This document shows, in pieces, positions 1 to 9,626 of a DNA stretch of 64,000 nucleotides. This DNA comes from Bacteroidota bacterium (GTDB lineage Bacteria > Bacteroidota > Bacteroidia > AKYH767-A > 2013-40CM-41-45): contig JAPLDA010000070.1 of assembly GCA_026391945.1 (NCBI GenBank), forward strand, positions 1-64,000. The letters are read 5' to 3'. The translations under genes and the position numbers were made by a program. Under the pieces are notes generated by a model. That model saw only the letters and a program-made list of their open reading frames with translations. It was not told the origin of the DNA and made no database searches. The stretch's first letter is position 1. Every line of letters begins with the position of its first letter.

Positions 1-827
1 GGATGTCCTTCCGGTTCGCGCGGGGCAAAAATAAAAATGTCGGCATTTCCGAACAGCTCTGTTTTTTTTTCTCCTGAAGCAGGCGGATGAAACACTACCG
101 GCAATGCATTCTCCTCCACGATGTGCATGCAGGTTTGCTTCAGTTCATCCGACAGCCAGTCGCCGGCGACATCCAGCGAATAGTTCCTGATTCCTTTTCC
201 GTATAAAATCTTCGCAGCAAGAAGGAGGTCTTCAATTCCTTTTGCACGGTTCAGGTTGGCGAGGTACAGAAGATGCACGCTTGTTTCATCGTGCGGCAGT
301 TTCGGAATGGAATAATTTCCGCCATTGGGACAAACAAAAATTTTTTCGTTGAAAAAAAAATCAGCGAAAATGAAACGAAGATTGTTTCCGAGTACAATCA
401 CACCATTGGTGCGTTTCAGGATAAACCGGACGTAAATCTTCAAAACCGTTCCGCAGCTGTCATACCATCGTTTGAAATCGCTTCCCCGCAATTGCAACAA
501 AACTCTCCGGAAGGTAATCCATGCAATCAGAACGAAAACAGAATCCTTCAAAAAGCCAATGGTAGCCTGGCTTACAGGCAGCAGAACGAGAGCCGGCCTT
601 TTGGCGATGCAGGTGGTCAACATCTTCCCGTAGATGGAAATATTCTTCAGCACTTTCTTCAGGCTCCACTTTCCAAGTTCGTTTAAAGAGCCGAACGCTT
701 TGGTGTCGACATGAAGAATTTCAAAATGATTTTTCAGAGAAGATTGAAGGAGAATCTTCGTAGCCACGGAGGGTCCCATGTAAGGAGGAGGCAACTTACC
801 CAATATGAGGATTCGCGGAGCAGGCAT
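1..827 (-). CDS. Glycosyltransferase family 4, C-terminus cut by window edge
   Basis: The minus strand is open from an ATG at 825-827 to the left edge, giving about 275 codons without a stop. The N-terminus (MPAPRILILGKLPPPYMGP) has the nucleotide-sugar glycosyltransferase form of a short beta strand followed by a glycine/proline loop. Further on are a VCPNGG segment and a YLANLNRAKGIEDLL segment, which is where GT4 enzymes begin their C-terminal Rossmann domain. The donor-binding end lies outside the window. The start is 3 bases after the stop of the Wzy-like gene, so it is the last operon gene visible here. It probably adds one sugar to the repeat unit on the cytoplasmic face; donor and acceptor cannot be told. 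Confidence 0.85.
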   Translation of the reverse strand, partial: MPAPRILILGKLPPPYMGPSVATKILLQSSLKNHFEILHVDTKAFGSLNELGKWSLKKVLKNISIYGKMLTTCIAKRPALVLLPVSQATIGFLKDSVFVLIAWITFRRVLLQLRGSDFKRWYDSCGTVLKIYVRFILKRTNGVIVLGNNLRFIFADFFFNEKIFVCPNGGNYSIPKLPHDETSVHLLYLANLNRAKGIEDLLLAAKILYGKGIRNYSLDVAGDWLSDELKQTCMHIVEENALPVVFHPPASGEKKTELFGNADIFIFAPREPEGH

Positions 828-830
828 CAC

Positions 831-2141
831 TCAGGCGGGTTGGTCGTTTAAGGCCGGTTGAAATTCAGCCGTATAAATTTTCCTTTTGGGTAACAGTGCA
901 AATGCAAAAACAGGAAGCATCAGTTGCATATAGCCGATGTAATTCAGAGGCAGCGTACTCACCGAATACAAAATGATTGAAGTTACCGAAGCAATGATCA
1001 GGTATCGTTCAGGCGGTCTGAAATTTTTTCTCCTGGCAAGTACCGACCAGATGAAAACCAGGTAGATGAGCAAGCCGAACATTCCGGTGAGAAACAAAAC
1101 CCTCACGTAATCACTATGCATTCCGCCTCCCACCATGATCGGAACTTCATCAAAATGGGTGAAAGAGACACCGAAAAAATGAGCATATACCGGCATGCGT
1201 TCCCATATTTCAAAATATCTTTCCCATCGCGACATTCGCCCGTTGAAAGAGGTTTCGACCTGTGCATCGCCGTTCACCACGCTGATTTCTTTTTGCAGCA
1301 AAGGCTCAATCTGTTTTTCATAAATACTTCTTGCAAAAAAAGGAGCGATGATCAGTCCCAGGAATAACGCGATGATCAATCCTTTCAGGCGCCTTGCATT
1401 GAATGCAAACAGCCAAGCAATCAGGGCGATGAACACCGCCCAGGTGGACACGTGGCGAATGGAAATAATACCTCCAAGGCAAATCAAAAAGACGCCGATC
1501 ATTTTAAACGTTGGCGGTTTCACACCGGACGATTTGTTCGCATACACCTTGTCGAGAAAAAAATAACTGTAAACGAGGAATGCTCCGATGAAGTAAACGG
1601 CATAGTTCATACAATCGCTGTACGTTCCGTGAACACGAAAGCCTCCACCTCTTCCTTCTGAAATGAGTTCAGGCTGGATCGGGTGAACAAATGTTTCAAA
1701 AGCCAGAATGATGAACGGGAAGATGCAGGAATAAAAAAAAGTCTGCATCAGGAAAACAACATCTTCTTTGGAATGCACAAATCTTCTTGCGTAGAGAAAC
1801 AGCAATGGAGGCGTTGAATATTTGATGATGCTTCCAAGCATTTCAAGGTCCATCTGGTAAATGAAGAGGAACAGGCAATTGATAAAAACAGCGATTCCCC
1901 AGATCCGCATAAATCCATCGGCTACCGTGGTGGATTTGCTTTTCATTTTATGATGCCTGAGACTGAAAAAAATAAGCACCGGAGCCAGTACGCCAAGGAT
2001 ATAAAGAGGTGAAATGAACGGCGAAATCTGTTTCAGAAAATAAAAGTTATCGGCGATTGGTCGAAGCAGGATGAACACCGGGAACCATTTTTGGGTCCAG
2101 TGCATTTTTTTCCAATAAAGTTTCCACTCTTTGTATTTCAT
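831..2141 (-). CDS. O-antigen ligase/polymerase family membrane protein (Wzy-like)
   Basis: 436 residues with about ten to twelve hydrophobic helices and a large periplasmic loop around residues 270-345 (after FFARSIYEKQIEPLL). This is the layout of the Wzy/WaaL (O-antigen ligase, PF04932) family. In the operon with Wzx, Wza and Wzc, the inferred role is polymerising lipid-linked repeat units at the periplasmic face of the inner membrane. Sequence conservation in this family is poor, so the call rests on topology and context; a ligase role is the main alternative. It lies about 154 bases after the upstream GT4 gene, the widest gap in this part of the operon. Confidence 0.75.
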   Translation of the reverse strand: MKYKEWKLYWKKMHWTQKWFPVFILLRPIADNFYFLKQISPFISPLYILGVLAPVLIFFSLRHHKMKSKSTTVADGFMRIWGIAVFINCLFLFIYQMDLEMLGSIIKYSTPPLLFLYARRFVHSKEDVVFLMQTFFYSCIFPFIILAFETFVHPIQPELISEGRGGGFRVHGTYSDCMNYAVYFIGAFLVYSYFFLDKVYANKSSGVKPPTFKMIGVFLICLGGIISIRHVSTWAVFIALIAWLFAFNARRLKGLIIALFLGLIIAPFFARSIYEKQIEPLLQKEISVVNGDAQVETSFNGRMSRWERYFEIWERMPVYAHFFGVSFTHFDEVPIMVGGGMHSDYVRVLFLTGMFGLLIYLVFIWSVLARRKNFRPPERYLIIASVTSIILYSVSTLPLNYIGYMQLMLPVFAFALLPKRKIYTAEFQPALNDQPA

Positions 2142-2295
2142 GGTATCCTGACCAAACTCGGAAATGGTTCCGTTTAACGGGAACGGCGACCTTGGTTAAC
2201 GAAAAACTACCAAAGAAGTTCAAGAAACTGTCTAAATTTTTTCCGGCTCGTTCAACGTTCAAAAAATATCCTGTAGACCGGGAGCGGCCTTGTGA

Positions 2296-3456
2296 TCAGT
2301 CCTTTTCGAGCGAACGAATGGCTTCGAGGAATGCCGACGCTGCGCCGGGAATACTTGCATTCGATTGAAGAAATTCCCGTGCATTCCTCCCGATGCGTTT
2401 GGCTTCATCGGGATGATCCAGCAAATGGTTCATGACTTCAACCACTTTAGCTGTGTCTGAAAAGTCGACGGCAAAACCTGTTTCACCGTCTTTCACGAGG
2501 TCGACCGTTACGCCGGATTTTTTTGATGATATACAAGGCAACGCCGCTGCCATGGCTTCATTCACGACCAATCCCCAGATATCGTATTCCGACGGGAAAA
2601 TAAAACAGGAACTCCGAGCCAGGTAAACGGGAACTTCGCTTTTTTGAACGAAGCCGATGAAGTTCACCATTTCTTCCAACCCGTTTTTTTTGATGAACGC
2701 TTCAAAGACAGGTTTATCATTTCCTTCACCAACCAGGTCAAGAACAAAATCTTTTCTTTTCTCTGCGAGCAATTTCACTGCTTCCATCAACTGCATCAGG
2801 TTTTTCCGGAGCGTGATAAAACCGACATACGTGAAACGGAATGTTCCATCACCAGCTGACTGGCTCCTGATTTCATCGGTACGGGTTTGAAAAAATTTTG
2901 TGTCTACGGTATTCCTTGCAATGAAAATTTCTTTTTCTTCTGCGCCGAGATCAACAAGGTATTCTTTCGCCTTGCTGCCATAGGCAATAAAAGCAACGGC
3001 GCGGCCTGTTACAATTTTGCGGATGATTCTCCTGATCCTCGAATCATAATATCCTTCCCTGTGAACAGAGCCCGACCAGATGATGTAACGTGTTTTTCGA
3101 AACAACGAACGGAGCCAAAGCCTGATCGTGACCACAGAATAACCGCCCACGATGATGGCATCCGGTTTTTCCCTGTTGATGGCCTTCACCAAACCTTTGT
3201 AAGTGAAATAAGTTTTTTCATTGTCGCCCAGATCGAACTTCGGTGAATTCAAAACCGAGTATTCGAAATGACATTCATTCATGTCAATTTTATACTGCCT
3301 CCTGGAATAACCAAGAGAACCGAACAACACCTTCAGTTTAATTCCCGCTTTTTCGAATTGCTTATTCACCTCATTGAAAAGCGGGATCCGGTAAGGGTTC
3401 GGGATATTGGTTACGATGATGACTTTCTTTACCGTCATAGGCGTCAGGATATCCAT
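2296..3456 (-). CDS. Glycosyltransferase family 4
   Basis: 386 residues with a GT-B fold. The N-terminal motif KKVIIVTNIPNPYRIPLFNEV is the acceptor-domain start common in GT4 enzymes. The C-terminal half carries FTYVGFITLRKNL, VGEGND and the donor-site region EAMAAALPCISSKKSG. The first ATG (3456) overlaps the end of asnB by 13 bases; an internal ATG at 3438 (MTVKK) would leave a 5-base gap and is nearly as likely. It is a cytoplasmic enzyme of repeat-unit assembly; the sugar is unknown. Confidence 0.88.
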   Translation of the reverse strand: MDILTPMTVKKVIIVTNIPNPYRIPLFNEVNKQFEKAGIKLKVLFGSLGYSRRQYKIDMNECHFEYSVLNSPKFDLGDNEKTYFTYKGLVKAINREKPDAIIVGGYSVVTIRLWLRSLFRKTRYIIWSGSVHREGYYDSRIRRIIRKIVTGRAVAFIAYGSKAKEYLVDLGAEEKEIFIARNTVDTKFFQTRTDEIRSQSAGDGTFRFTYVGFITLRKNLMQLMEAVKLLAEKRKDFVLDLVGEGNDKPVFEAFIKKNGLEEMVNFIGFVQKSEVPVYLARSSCFIFPSEYDIWGLVVNEAMAAALPCISSKKSGVTVDLVKDGETGFAVDFSDTAKVVEVMNHLLDHPDEAKRIGRNAREFLQSNASIPGAASAFLEAIRSLEKD

Positions 3457-5345
3457 TTATCAAACCATGACATCAGGAAATAAATTGTCCAGAGCTGGTT
3501 CGTGGTGTTTTCATCGCCTTTTTTTAAGCGGGTGATGAGTGTTCTTAATTCGCTTTCATTAAACAGTTCGCTCCTCTCACAAAAGCGATCTAAATTTTTT
3601 TCGACGTAATCAATCATGATATCTCCCGCCCATTTCCGGAGGGGAACATTGAATCCTCTTTTTTTTCTATAGAGAATATCCTGGCTGAGAATTCCTTCCA
3701 GCGATTTTTTCAGGATGTATTTTGGCTCTCCGTTTCTGACTTTGTATTTACCGGGCACCGACATGGCCAGGTTGGTGAATTCATAATCGAGGAACGGAGT
3801 TCGTATCTCAATGGAATGAGCCATCCCGAGATGATCCGCCCGGTACATATAATAATTCGGGATGATGAATTTATAGCCGATGTAACACATCCAGTCGATG
3901 TCGGAAAAATCGCTTCTCCCCTTTTTATTTTTTTCAAACAACGATTTGTATTCGCTGATCACTTCATAGGAATTCAGTTCGCCGGCGAGACCGATGAATT
4001 TTTCGCTGATGAATTTCCGCTTCGTACTCTCCTTAAAACTGTTGGCTCCTCCCCAGAAAAACTCCTGGTTGCTGGCGGCACGGAAAAGTATTTCATACAC
4101 GGGTGAGGTGTTGTCGAACTTTTCATAGACGGATGAAATGATTTTTCGCAACGGCCGCGGTAATTTCAGGTATGAATAATAATTCGGATACAGTTTGAGG
4201 TATTTCAGCCAGTTCCTGTAACCGCCGAACAGTTCATCACTGCCATCACCGGTTAAAACGACGATGGTTCCGTTCTCTCTTGCTTTTTGTGAGATGAAAT
4301 AAATCGGGACGCAGGTGGCATCGGCCATGGGCTCATCAAACAGGTCAACGACTTTGGGAAGAAAACCAATGATGTCGTCCTGTGAAATAATTTTCTCGTA
4401 ATGATCGGTTCCGAATTGTTTCGCCACCTGCCCGGCGAACTTCAACTCGTCGTATTCAGGCTGATCTTTGAAGCCGATGGAATACGTTTTCACAGGGTAC
4501 GATGCCTGACTGCTCATCAATGCAACGATGGCGCTTGAATCAACACCACCGCTTAAAAACGCGCCCACCGGAACATCGCTCACCATGCGGTAGTCCACGG
4601 CTTTCTTCAATCCGGAAAAAATCAATTCCTTCAGTTCATCCTCTGACTTCGACCCAAGATCCGAATACGAAACATCCCAATAGGAAGCATAATTTTTTAT
4701 CCCATTGCTGTTCACCGTCATGTGATGCGCCGGGTGGAATTTGAAAATATTCCGGAACATGGTGAGCGGTGGAGGAAGATAACTATACGTGAGAAAATGA
4801 TACAGTGCCTTTTCATCCAGCTCTTTTTTTATCCAGGGAAGTTCCAGGATCGCTTTCAGTTCTGATGAGAAAGCAAACACTCCGTTCTGCAATGAATAAT
4901 ACAACGGCTTTTTCCCGGCGCGGTCGCGTGCAAGAAACAATTCCTTCTTTTGCGGATTCCAGATGGCGAAAGCGAACATGCCGTTGAGGTATTGAAGACA
5001 ATCTTCTCCGAATTTTTCGTATAGCAACAGCAATACTTCCGTGTCACCTGTTGAGTCGAATTGGTAATCCCTGAAAAAACGCTCTTTGATTTCCTTGTAA
5101 TTATAAATTTCACCGTTGAAAACAATCACGTTGCCGTTTCGTGCAACCATCGGCTGATGACCGGTTGGGGAAAGATCGATGATGCTCAATCGCAGATGGC
5201 CGAAAAAAACATCCTGCCCGTTGTTCCAGGAACCGCTGTCATCAGGTCCGCGGTAACGGATGCGGTTGTTCATTTTCGTAATGAGATCCGCACCGCCGTC
5301 GATATGAGTCTGCGAGAAATTAAAAAAACCGTTAATGCCGCACAT
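3444..5345 (-). CDS. asnB: Asparagine synthase (glutamine-hydrolysing), cluster-associated
   Basis: 633 residues. The mature N-terminal nucleophile is Cys2 (MCGINGFF), followed by a class II glutamine amidotransferase domain to about residue 190, with RGPDDSG at 32-38 and FNGEIYNY at 76-83. The synthetase domain has the pyrophosphate loop SGGVDSS at 265-271 and VLTGDGSDELFGGY. All key residues look intact. Known members transfer glutamine ammonia to an adenylated carboxylate, classically aspartate. Inside glycan clusters, homologues are thought to amidate uronic acids or amino-acid substituents, which is an inference here. Its ATG overlaps the previous gene's stop by one base (TGATG), implying translational coupling. 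Confidence 0.92.
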   Translation of the reverse strand: MCGINGFFNFSQTHIDGGADLITKMNNRIRYRGPDDSGSWNNGQDVFFGHLRLSIIDLSPTGHQPMVARNGNVIVFNGEIYNYKEIKERFFRDYQFDSTGDTEVLLLLYEKFGEDCLQYLNGMFAFAIWNPQKKELFLARDRAGKKPLYYSLQNGVFAFSSELKAILELPWIKKELDEKALYHFLTYSYLPPPLTMFRNIFKFHPAHHMTVNSNGIKNYASYWDVSYSDLGSKSEDELKELIFSGLKKAVDYRMVSDVPVGAFLSGGVDSSAIVALMSSQASYPVKTYSIGFKDQPEYDELKFAGQVAKQFGTDHYEKIISQDDIIGFLPKVVDLFDEPMADATCVPIYFISQKARENGTIVVLTGDGSDELFGGYRNWLKYLKLYPNYYSYLKLPRPLRKIISSVYEKFDNTSPVYEILFRAASNQEFFWGGANSFKESTKRKFISEKFIGLAGELNSYEVISEYKSLFEKNKKGRSDFSDIDWMCYIGYKFIIPNYYMYRADHLGMAHSIEIRTPFLDYEFTNLAMSVPGKYKVRNGEPKYILKKSLEGILSQDILYRKKRGFNVPLRKWAGDIMIDYVEKNLDRFCERSELFNESELRTLITRLKKGDENTTNQLWTIYFLMSWFDKWIS

Positions 5346-6451
5346 CAGATGATCCTCTTATAAATTTCGTAAAACTTTTTTTCCATGATCCTGATATCAA
5401 ATTTTTTTGCAAACTCAACCCGTGCATTTTTTCCGTTCACCAGTTCGATGGGATGATCAAAATAATAGTCCATCCGCTGCGCCAGTTCCTTTTCATCACG
5501 TACCACATCCGCTTCGGAAATTTTTGACGTGAGTTCTGCAATGCCGCCGCCATCGCGGAAAACGACGACCGGTTTTCCCAACGACCAGGCTTCAATGGCC
5601 ACCAGTCCGAAAGGTTCATTCTCTGAAGGGAACACACACATATCCATTCGTTGCTGCAGCTGCCTGGCGTCTTTACGATACCCGGTAAAGATAGTTTTCT
5701 CTTCCAGGTTCAGTTGCCGAACAAGTTCTTCCAGTTCCTGCCGTAAGATACCATCGCCGACCAGCAGCAACATCGTGTTTTTATTTTTTTGAAATTCGGC
5801 GAAAGCCCTGATCAGCCTGTCGATGCGTTTAAAGCCAGCAAACCGCGAAGATGTTCCAACGACAAATTTCCCTTCGAGTTTCTTAACTAATTCCGGTGTT
5901 GATTCAATTGCTGAAGGATGAACAGAAAAATCAATCCCGTTGTAAACCACTTCACCATTTTTCCTGTCAAGATCATAACGCTGCTCTGCTATTCCCGCCG
6001 TGAACTCCGAATTGAATGTGACAAAGCTCACATGGCTCCTGAGAAAATTTTTCAGCAGGAAAGCATTCAACCGGTCTGTTAATGTTTTCTTCCTGCCAAA
6101 ACCGAAATTACCATGTTCGGTAAAAACAATTTTTTTTCCTGAACGGATGGCTGCGTGCACGATGAGCAGGTTAAAAAAATGAAGGTGGATGACATCGGCA
6201 GCAGAGAAGACCTGTTTCATTTTCCTGAACTTGGAAACGGAGAAATCAAAACCATTCTTCAAGCCTATGACCTGTTGAACGATGCTGAGTTTTGATATCC
6301 TCTCCATATTCGGGCCTTCATTTTTAGCAATGAGCAGTTCCACCCGGATTCCCGGGTTGCGTACCTGTGCGTCGCACAAATCGATGGTGAGTGTTTCTAT
6401 TCCACCGATGTTTCCCGACCATAAGACCTGTACCACTTTTATCATGTTCAA
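5345..6451 (-). CDS. Glycosyltransferase family 4
   Basis: 368 residues. The glycine-rich N-terminal loop SGNIGGIETLTIDL matches the acceptor-domain start of GT4 enzymes. The C-terminal domain holds VVGTSSRFAGFKRIDRLI, LLLVGDG, IFTGYRKD and the donor-binding region FPSENEPFGLVAIEAWSLGKPVV, in which the E-x7-E pattern is visible. The second Met (residue 3) could also be the start. The stop overlaps the asnB start by one base. Likely a retaining sugar transferase of the repeat unit; specificity unknown. Confidence 0.9.
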   Translation of the reverse strand: MNMIKVVQVLWSGNIGGIETLTIDLCDAQVRNPGIRVELLIAKNEGPNMERISKLSIVQQVIGLKNGFDFSVSKFRKMKQVFSAADVIHLHFFNLLIVHAAIRSGKKIVFTEHGNFGFGRKKTLTDRLNAFLLKNFLRSHVSFVTFNSEFTAGIAEQRYDLDRKNGEVVYNGIDFSVHPSAIESTPELVKKLEGKFVVGTSSRFAGFKRIDRLIRAFAEFQKNKNTMLLLVGDGILRQELEELVRQLNLEEKTIFTGYRKDARQLQQRMDMCVFPSENEPFGLVAIEAWSLGKPVVVFRDGGGIAELTSKISEADVVRDEKELAQRMDYYFDHPIELVNGKNARVEFAKKFDIRIMEKKFYEIYKRII

Positions 6452-6454
6452 AAA

Positions 6455-7432
6455 TCAATCGTTAAAAATATTCAACCCGTAACCGGTGGGAATAAAACCG
6501 GGAAGATACGCATGCCTGTATATTACCAGTTCACTGATGAAAGAAAACCTCCGGGAAATAATTTCCGGCAACTGGTGTTGCTGAATGGGGAACTCAAATA
6601 CAAACCGGTTCATGCGATTCACCAGTTTCGGAATTTTGTGATGCAGCAGCATGACCGGAGGCGGCAACAGGAAGCCGGATCTTTTCACCAGGAAATTTTT
6701 TCCCGGTTTCAACATGACATTCCTGCTGATCCTTAGATTGGCTCCTGCCGGAATATAAAATTTTTCCTTCAGTGAAAGTTCTTCCAGTTGATTGCACAAT
6801 GCCGAATGATACCGGTCCACCAGTTTAGTCAGTAGATCAGCATTAAGTGGGCGTTCAAACCAATGGTTGCGTGCATGCATCACGTCGCCGACTGCCTGGA
6901 ACAATTCTCCCGATTGAATACCAAGAAATGACAAATCAATCAGAAGGGCTTTCGCATGCAAAAACAGGTTCCGGACTTTAATGGTTTTGTAGGCATGCTC
7001 GATGGATGAAGCCATCCATGCTTTGATGAGATACTCCAGGGCAACCTGTTTCCGGATGAGTTGCAATTCATGATCGCTCACCATTGGCTGATCAAAGTGA
7101 TGTTGCTTCCCCGACAGGAAACGATAATTTCCAAAACAGGTGAACGGCTCAATCTCATTCACAAACCGTTCGGATGTTCCGAATAAATGATGCGTGAATA
7201 AGTAATGATCTTCTGAACTCAAATCAAGAACCGGGTTCAACGGAACTTTTACTTTGTCATCAAACACCACGAACAAATCAATATCAGAAATTCCGGGAGT
7301 TGTAATTCCCCCGACCTGGTAAACGGATTGAACGCCCGGAATTTTATTCAGACGTTCAAGCATCCGCTCAATCGCCTGGTGGTATTTATCCACGGAAACA
7401 AAACGAGGTATGTCAGTGAATGTAAGACTCAT
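6455..7432 (-). CDS. Nucleotidyltransferase-fold protein
   Basis: 325 residues. Near residues 39-57 it has a Gly-Gly followed by GISDIDLFVVFDD, the GG/S...DxD pattern of the polymerase-beta nucleotidyltransferase superfamily. The rest shows no domain I recognise; it is mostly helical with a Phe/Tyr-rich C-terminus. The start overlaps the stop of the preceding nucleotidyltransferase-like gene by four bases, so the two are co-translated and may work as a pair. Substrate unknown: it could transfer a nucleotide to a sugar, an amino group or a protein, or be a non-catalytic relative. No link to a known glycan step is visible. Confidence 0.65.
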   Translation of the reverse strand: MSLTFTDIPRFVSVDKYHQAIERMLERLNKIPGVQSVYQVGGITTPGISDIDLFVVFDDKVKVPLNPVLDLSSEDHYLFTHHLFGTSERFVNEIEPFTCFGNYRFLSGKQHHFDQPMVSDHELQLIRKQVALEYLIKAWMASSIEHAYKTIKVRNLFLHAKALLIDLSFLGIQSGELFQAVGDVMHARNHWFERPLNADLLTKLVDRYHSALCNQLEELSLKEKFYIPAGANLRISRNVMLKPGKNFLVKRSGFLLPPPVMLLHHKIPKLVNRMNRFVFEFPIQQHQLPEIISRRFSFISELVIYRHAYLPGFIPTGYGLNIFND

Positions 7433-8436
7433 TTTAATTTTTCTCTCGTGTGACGGATGAAGTTCAACATGGACAGGTAAAAACCATCCGTCAGTTTTTC
7501 ATGAATGGGTGAGGGAATGGAACCACTCAGCCACCTGGCTAATCGAAACGGGTAAAACCGGGAGGATGCAATCCATCTTCTCTTCCATCCCGGTATTTCA
7601 GTCACCCAGTTTTCTCTCAGCGATGAAACAACATCCATCACCTGCCACTCTTCATTTGTAAAATCTTTTTGCGACTCTGCAAAACTATCCTTTTTATAAA
7701 TGCCTCTTTTGTACTTCGCCTGGAAATACAATGCAGGCAGCAACATGAATTCACTCAGCAGATTTTTCAGTCCATAAACATCTGAAGGATAATTTTTCCT
7801 CACCAGTTTTTTTTCAATGGCAGCGCACAGGTTTAAGCATGGCGACAGGTAATCCTGCTTTTCCCTGATCTTAAAATTCAGTTCAGCACCACGATCCGGC
7901 AAAACAGACTTTGCATGCCTGAACAATTCCGAAGGAAAATAAGTTTCCGGGTAATCATTGAAATCTTTTTCCGTCATCACAAACCAGCCATGATGCTGCA
8001 ACGGATCCATCTCCAGCATAAACCTCCTCGCTTTGCTGAGCATACAGGCCGCCTGTGCCAGTTTAAAACGATCAGAGAAAATTTCATTTTTCAGAATGAC
8101 GAGTGCATCGAAATCGCTGTACTGAATCTCATCACCGGTTCCGATACTTCCATGAATGTAAACTCCCGCAATAAAATCTCCTGCATTCGATTGAAGGAAT
8201 GACTCCATGCGACTTACGTGTTCATTCTTTCCCTGGTATGCATCCACCGAAATTTCCAGTGAACCCATAGGGTTTCCGCGTTCCGTTTTTTCTTTTTGAA
8301 AATAAGACTGGATGATCTTTGCATTTTTTTCAAAGACAAAACGTGGAGAAAAAAGAAATAAGAATTTATCAGGAGGATAAAGGCATCCTTCGTTGATGTA
8401 TTTCTGCAGGTCATATCTTGAATTTATTTCGCTCAC
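7429..8436 (-). CDS. Nucleotidyltransferase-fold protein
   Basis: 335 residues. Around residues 90-115 the sequence GVYIHGSIGTGDEIQYSDFD followed by ALVIL matches the GS-x(n)-SDxD core of minimal nucleotidyltransferases, with both metal-binding Asp positions plausible. The C-terminal half (FMLLPALYFQAKY) may be a helical bundle of the kind attached to such domains in antibiotic nucleotidyltransferases. It precedes and overlaps a second nucleotidyltransferase-fold gene by four bases. The function is unknown. Presence inside a glycan operon suggests action on a sugar, lipid carrier or export component, but that is inference. Confidence 0.65.
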   Translation of the reverse strand: MSEINSRYDLQKYINEGCLYPPDKFLFLFSPRFVFEKNAKIIQSYFQKEKTERGNPMGSLEISVDAYQGKNEHVSRMESFLQSNAGDFIAGVYIHGSIGTGDEIQYSDFDALVILKNEIFSDRFKLAQAACMLSKARRFMLEMDPLQHHGWFVMTEKDFNDYPETYFPSELFRHAKSVLPDRGAELNFKIREKQDYLSPCLNLCAAIEKKLVRKNYPSDVYGLKNLLSEFMLLPALYFQAKYKRGIYKKDSFAESQKDFTNEEWQVMDVVSSLRENWVTEIPGWKRRWIASSRFYPFRLARWLSGSIPSPIHEKLTDGFYLSMLNFIRHTREKLK

Positions 8437-8445
8437 CTGGCAGGA

Positions 8446-9612
8446 TTAAAGTCCGGTTAAAAAATGTACGAGATGCTCCGCCCGTTTTTCGAATGAGAAC
8501 TGCTGTACGTCATCAAATGCTTTCTCCGCAAGCTTTTTCGACATGCCGGTATTTTCAACAGCCTGTTTGATTCCTGCTGCAAGAGAAACGGGATTGTCCG
8601 GTTCCACCATCACGGCATTCGATGAATTTATGAGGTCATGCGTAGCCGGAAAATCAGGTGTTACGATGGGGTTGTGCGAAAACATGTATTCCACCAGCTT
8701 CTGCGGGAAGTTGTATTCCACGATGTGATCTGCTTTCGTATAATAGGAGATCAGCACATCGGCCGCCAGCTGGTAATAACTGATGAAGGTTGAATCGTTG
8801 AGAAAACCCGGGAAGGAAACATTTGCTATTTTCCTGTTCCTGCAAAGTTCTTTAAAATAAACCACGGCTTCTTCTTTTCCGCCGGTGAGAATAAAATTAT
8901 ACTGCGGCAACAATTCAGCGGCATCCAGGATGTAATCCAGTTCTTTGATTCCCTTTCCCAGCTTGCCTGTATAAACCGCCAGTGGTTTTGCACCATCAAA
9001 ATTAATTTTCCGTCTTGCTTCCGTTTTGCTGCAGGAATAATTCGCCGCCGAAACCGGTGCAACCAGGCGATCGATCCTCGATTCAGCAACGAAATATTTT
9101 TGCACCAGTTTTGTTTTTGCAGAAGGAGTGGTGACGAGTATGCCGTCGTAATTCCTGTACATCCACCGGTTCAATTTTCCACCCTTTACTTCATGTACCG
9201 TATTCACAATTTTAACGCGGCAAAATCTTCCAAGTATTTTTTTAATCAGCATCAACGGCAACGCTGATTTATTATCACGTGTGATGACGCAAACATCACG
9301 GGTCTTTCCGTGGTTCTCAAAAATAATTTTCACTGAACTAAAAAAAAAGGAAATAAGCAACATCGTCACCTGCCACCATCTTGCACTGTCATTATTCAAA
9401 GGAGTTTTCAGCATCCTGAATTTCAGGTCATGGTTAATGCCATAGCTTGCTGCAACCTCTTTTTCCTCCAGGTTCTCCTTCATGTAATAGTACGGATGAA
9501 TGAGCGTGACATCGGCACCGGTGCCGGCAAGCAAGTCGCAGAAGCGCACGTCAAAAATCCGGTTGGTTGTCGGGCGGAGCAGGCAAAACGGTGAGATAAA
9601 AAAATACTTCAT
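8446..9612 (-). CDS. Glycosyltransferase family 4
   Basis: 388 residues. The N-terminus (MKYFFISPFCLLRPTTNRIFD) differs from the usual glycine-loop GT4 start, but the middle and C-terminus are typical: YDGILVTTPSAKTKLV, the interdomain strand LAVYTGKLGKGIKELDYIL, FILTGGKEE, VSFPGFLND and the donor-site stretch EYNFPQKLVEYMFSHNPIV. Cytoplasmic sugar transferase of the repeat-unit pathway; donor unknown. It lies 14 bases downstream of the Wzx-like gene. Confidence 0.82.
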   Translation of the reverse strand: MKYFFISPFCLLRPTTNRIFDVRFCDLLAGTGADVTLIHPYYYMKENLEEKEVAASYGINHDLKFRMLKTPLNNDSARWWQVTMLLISFFFSSVKIIFENHGKTRDVCVITRDNKSALPLMLIKKILGRFCRVKIVNTVHEVKGGKLNRWMYRNYDGILVTTPSAKTKLVQKYFVAESRIDRLVAPVSAANYSCSKTEARRKINFDGAKPLAVYTGKLGKGIKELDYILDAAELLPQYNFILTGGKEEAVVYFKELCRNRKIANVSFPGFLNDSTFISYYQLAADVLISYYTKADHIVEYNFPQKLVEYMFSHNPIVTPDFPATHDLINSSNAVMVEPDNPVSLAAGIKQAVENTGMSKKLAEKAFDDVQQFSFEKRAEHLVHFLTGL

Positions 9613-9626
9613 CGGTACTTTACAAT

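Noticed and set aside
273-686. 137-aa plus-strand frame
   Set aside because: Antisense to a clear GT4 gene whose frame is open across the whole interval; no family resemblance.
2047-2295. 71-aa minus-strand frame between the Wzy-like and GT4 genes
   Set aside because: Low-complexity translation overlapping the Wzy start; no family resemblance, most of it lies in the intergenic gap.
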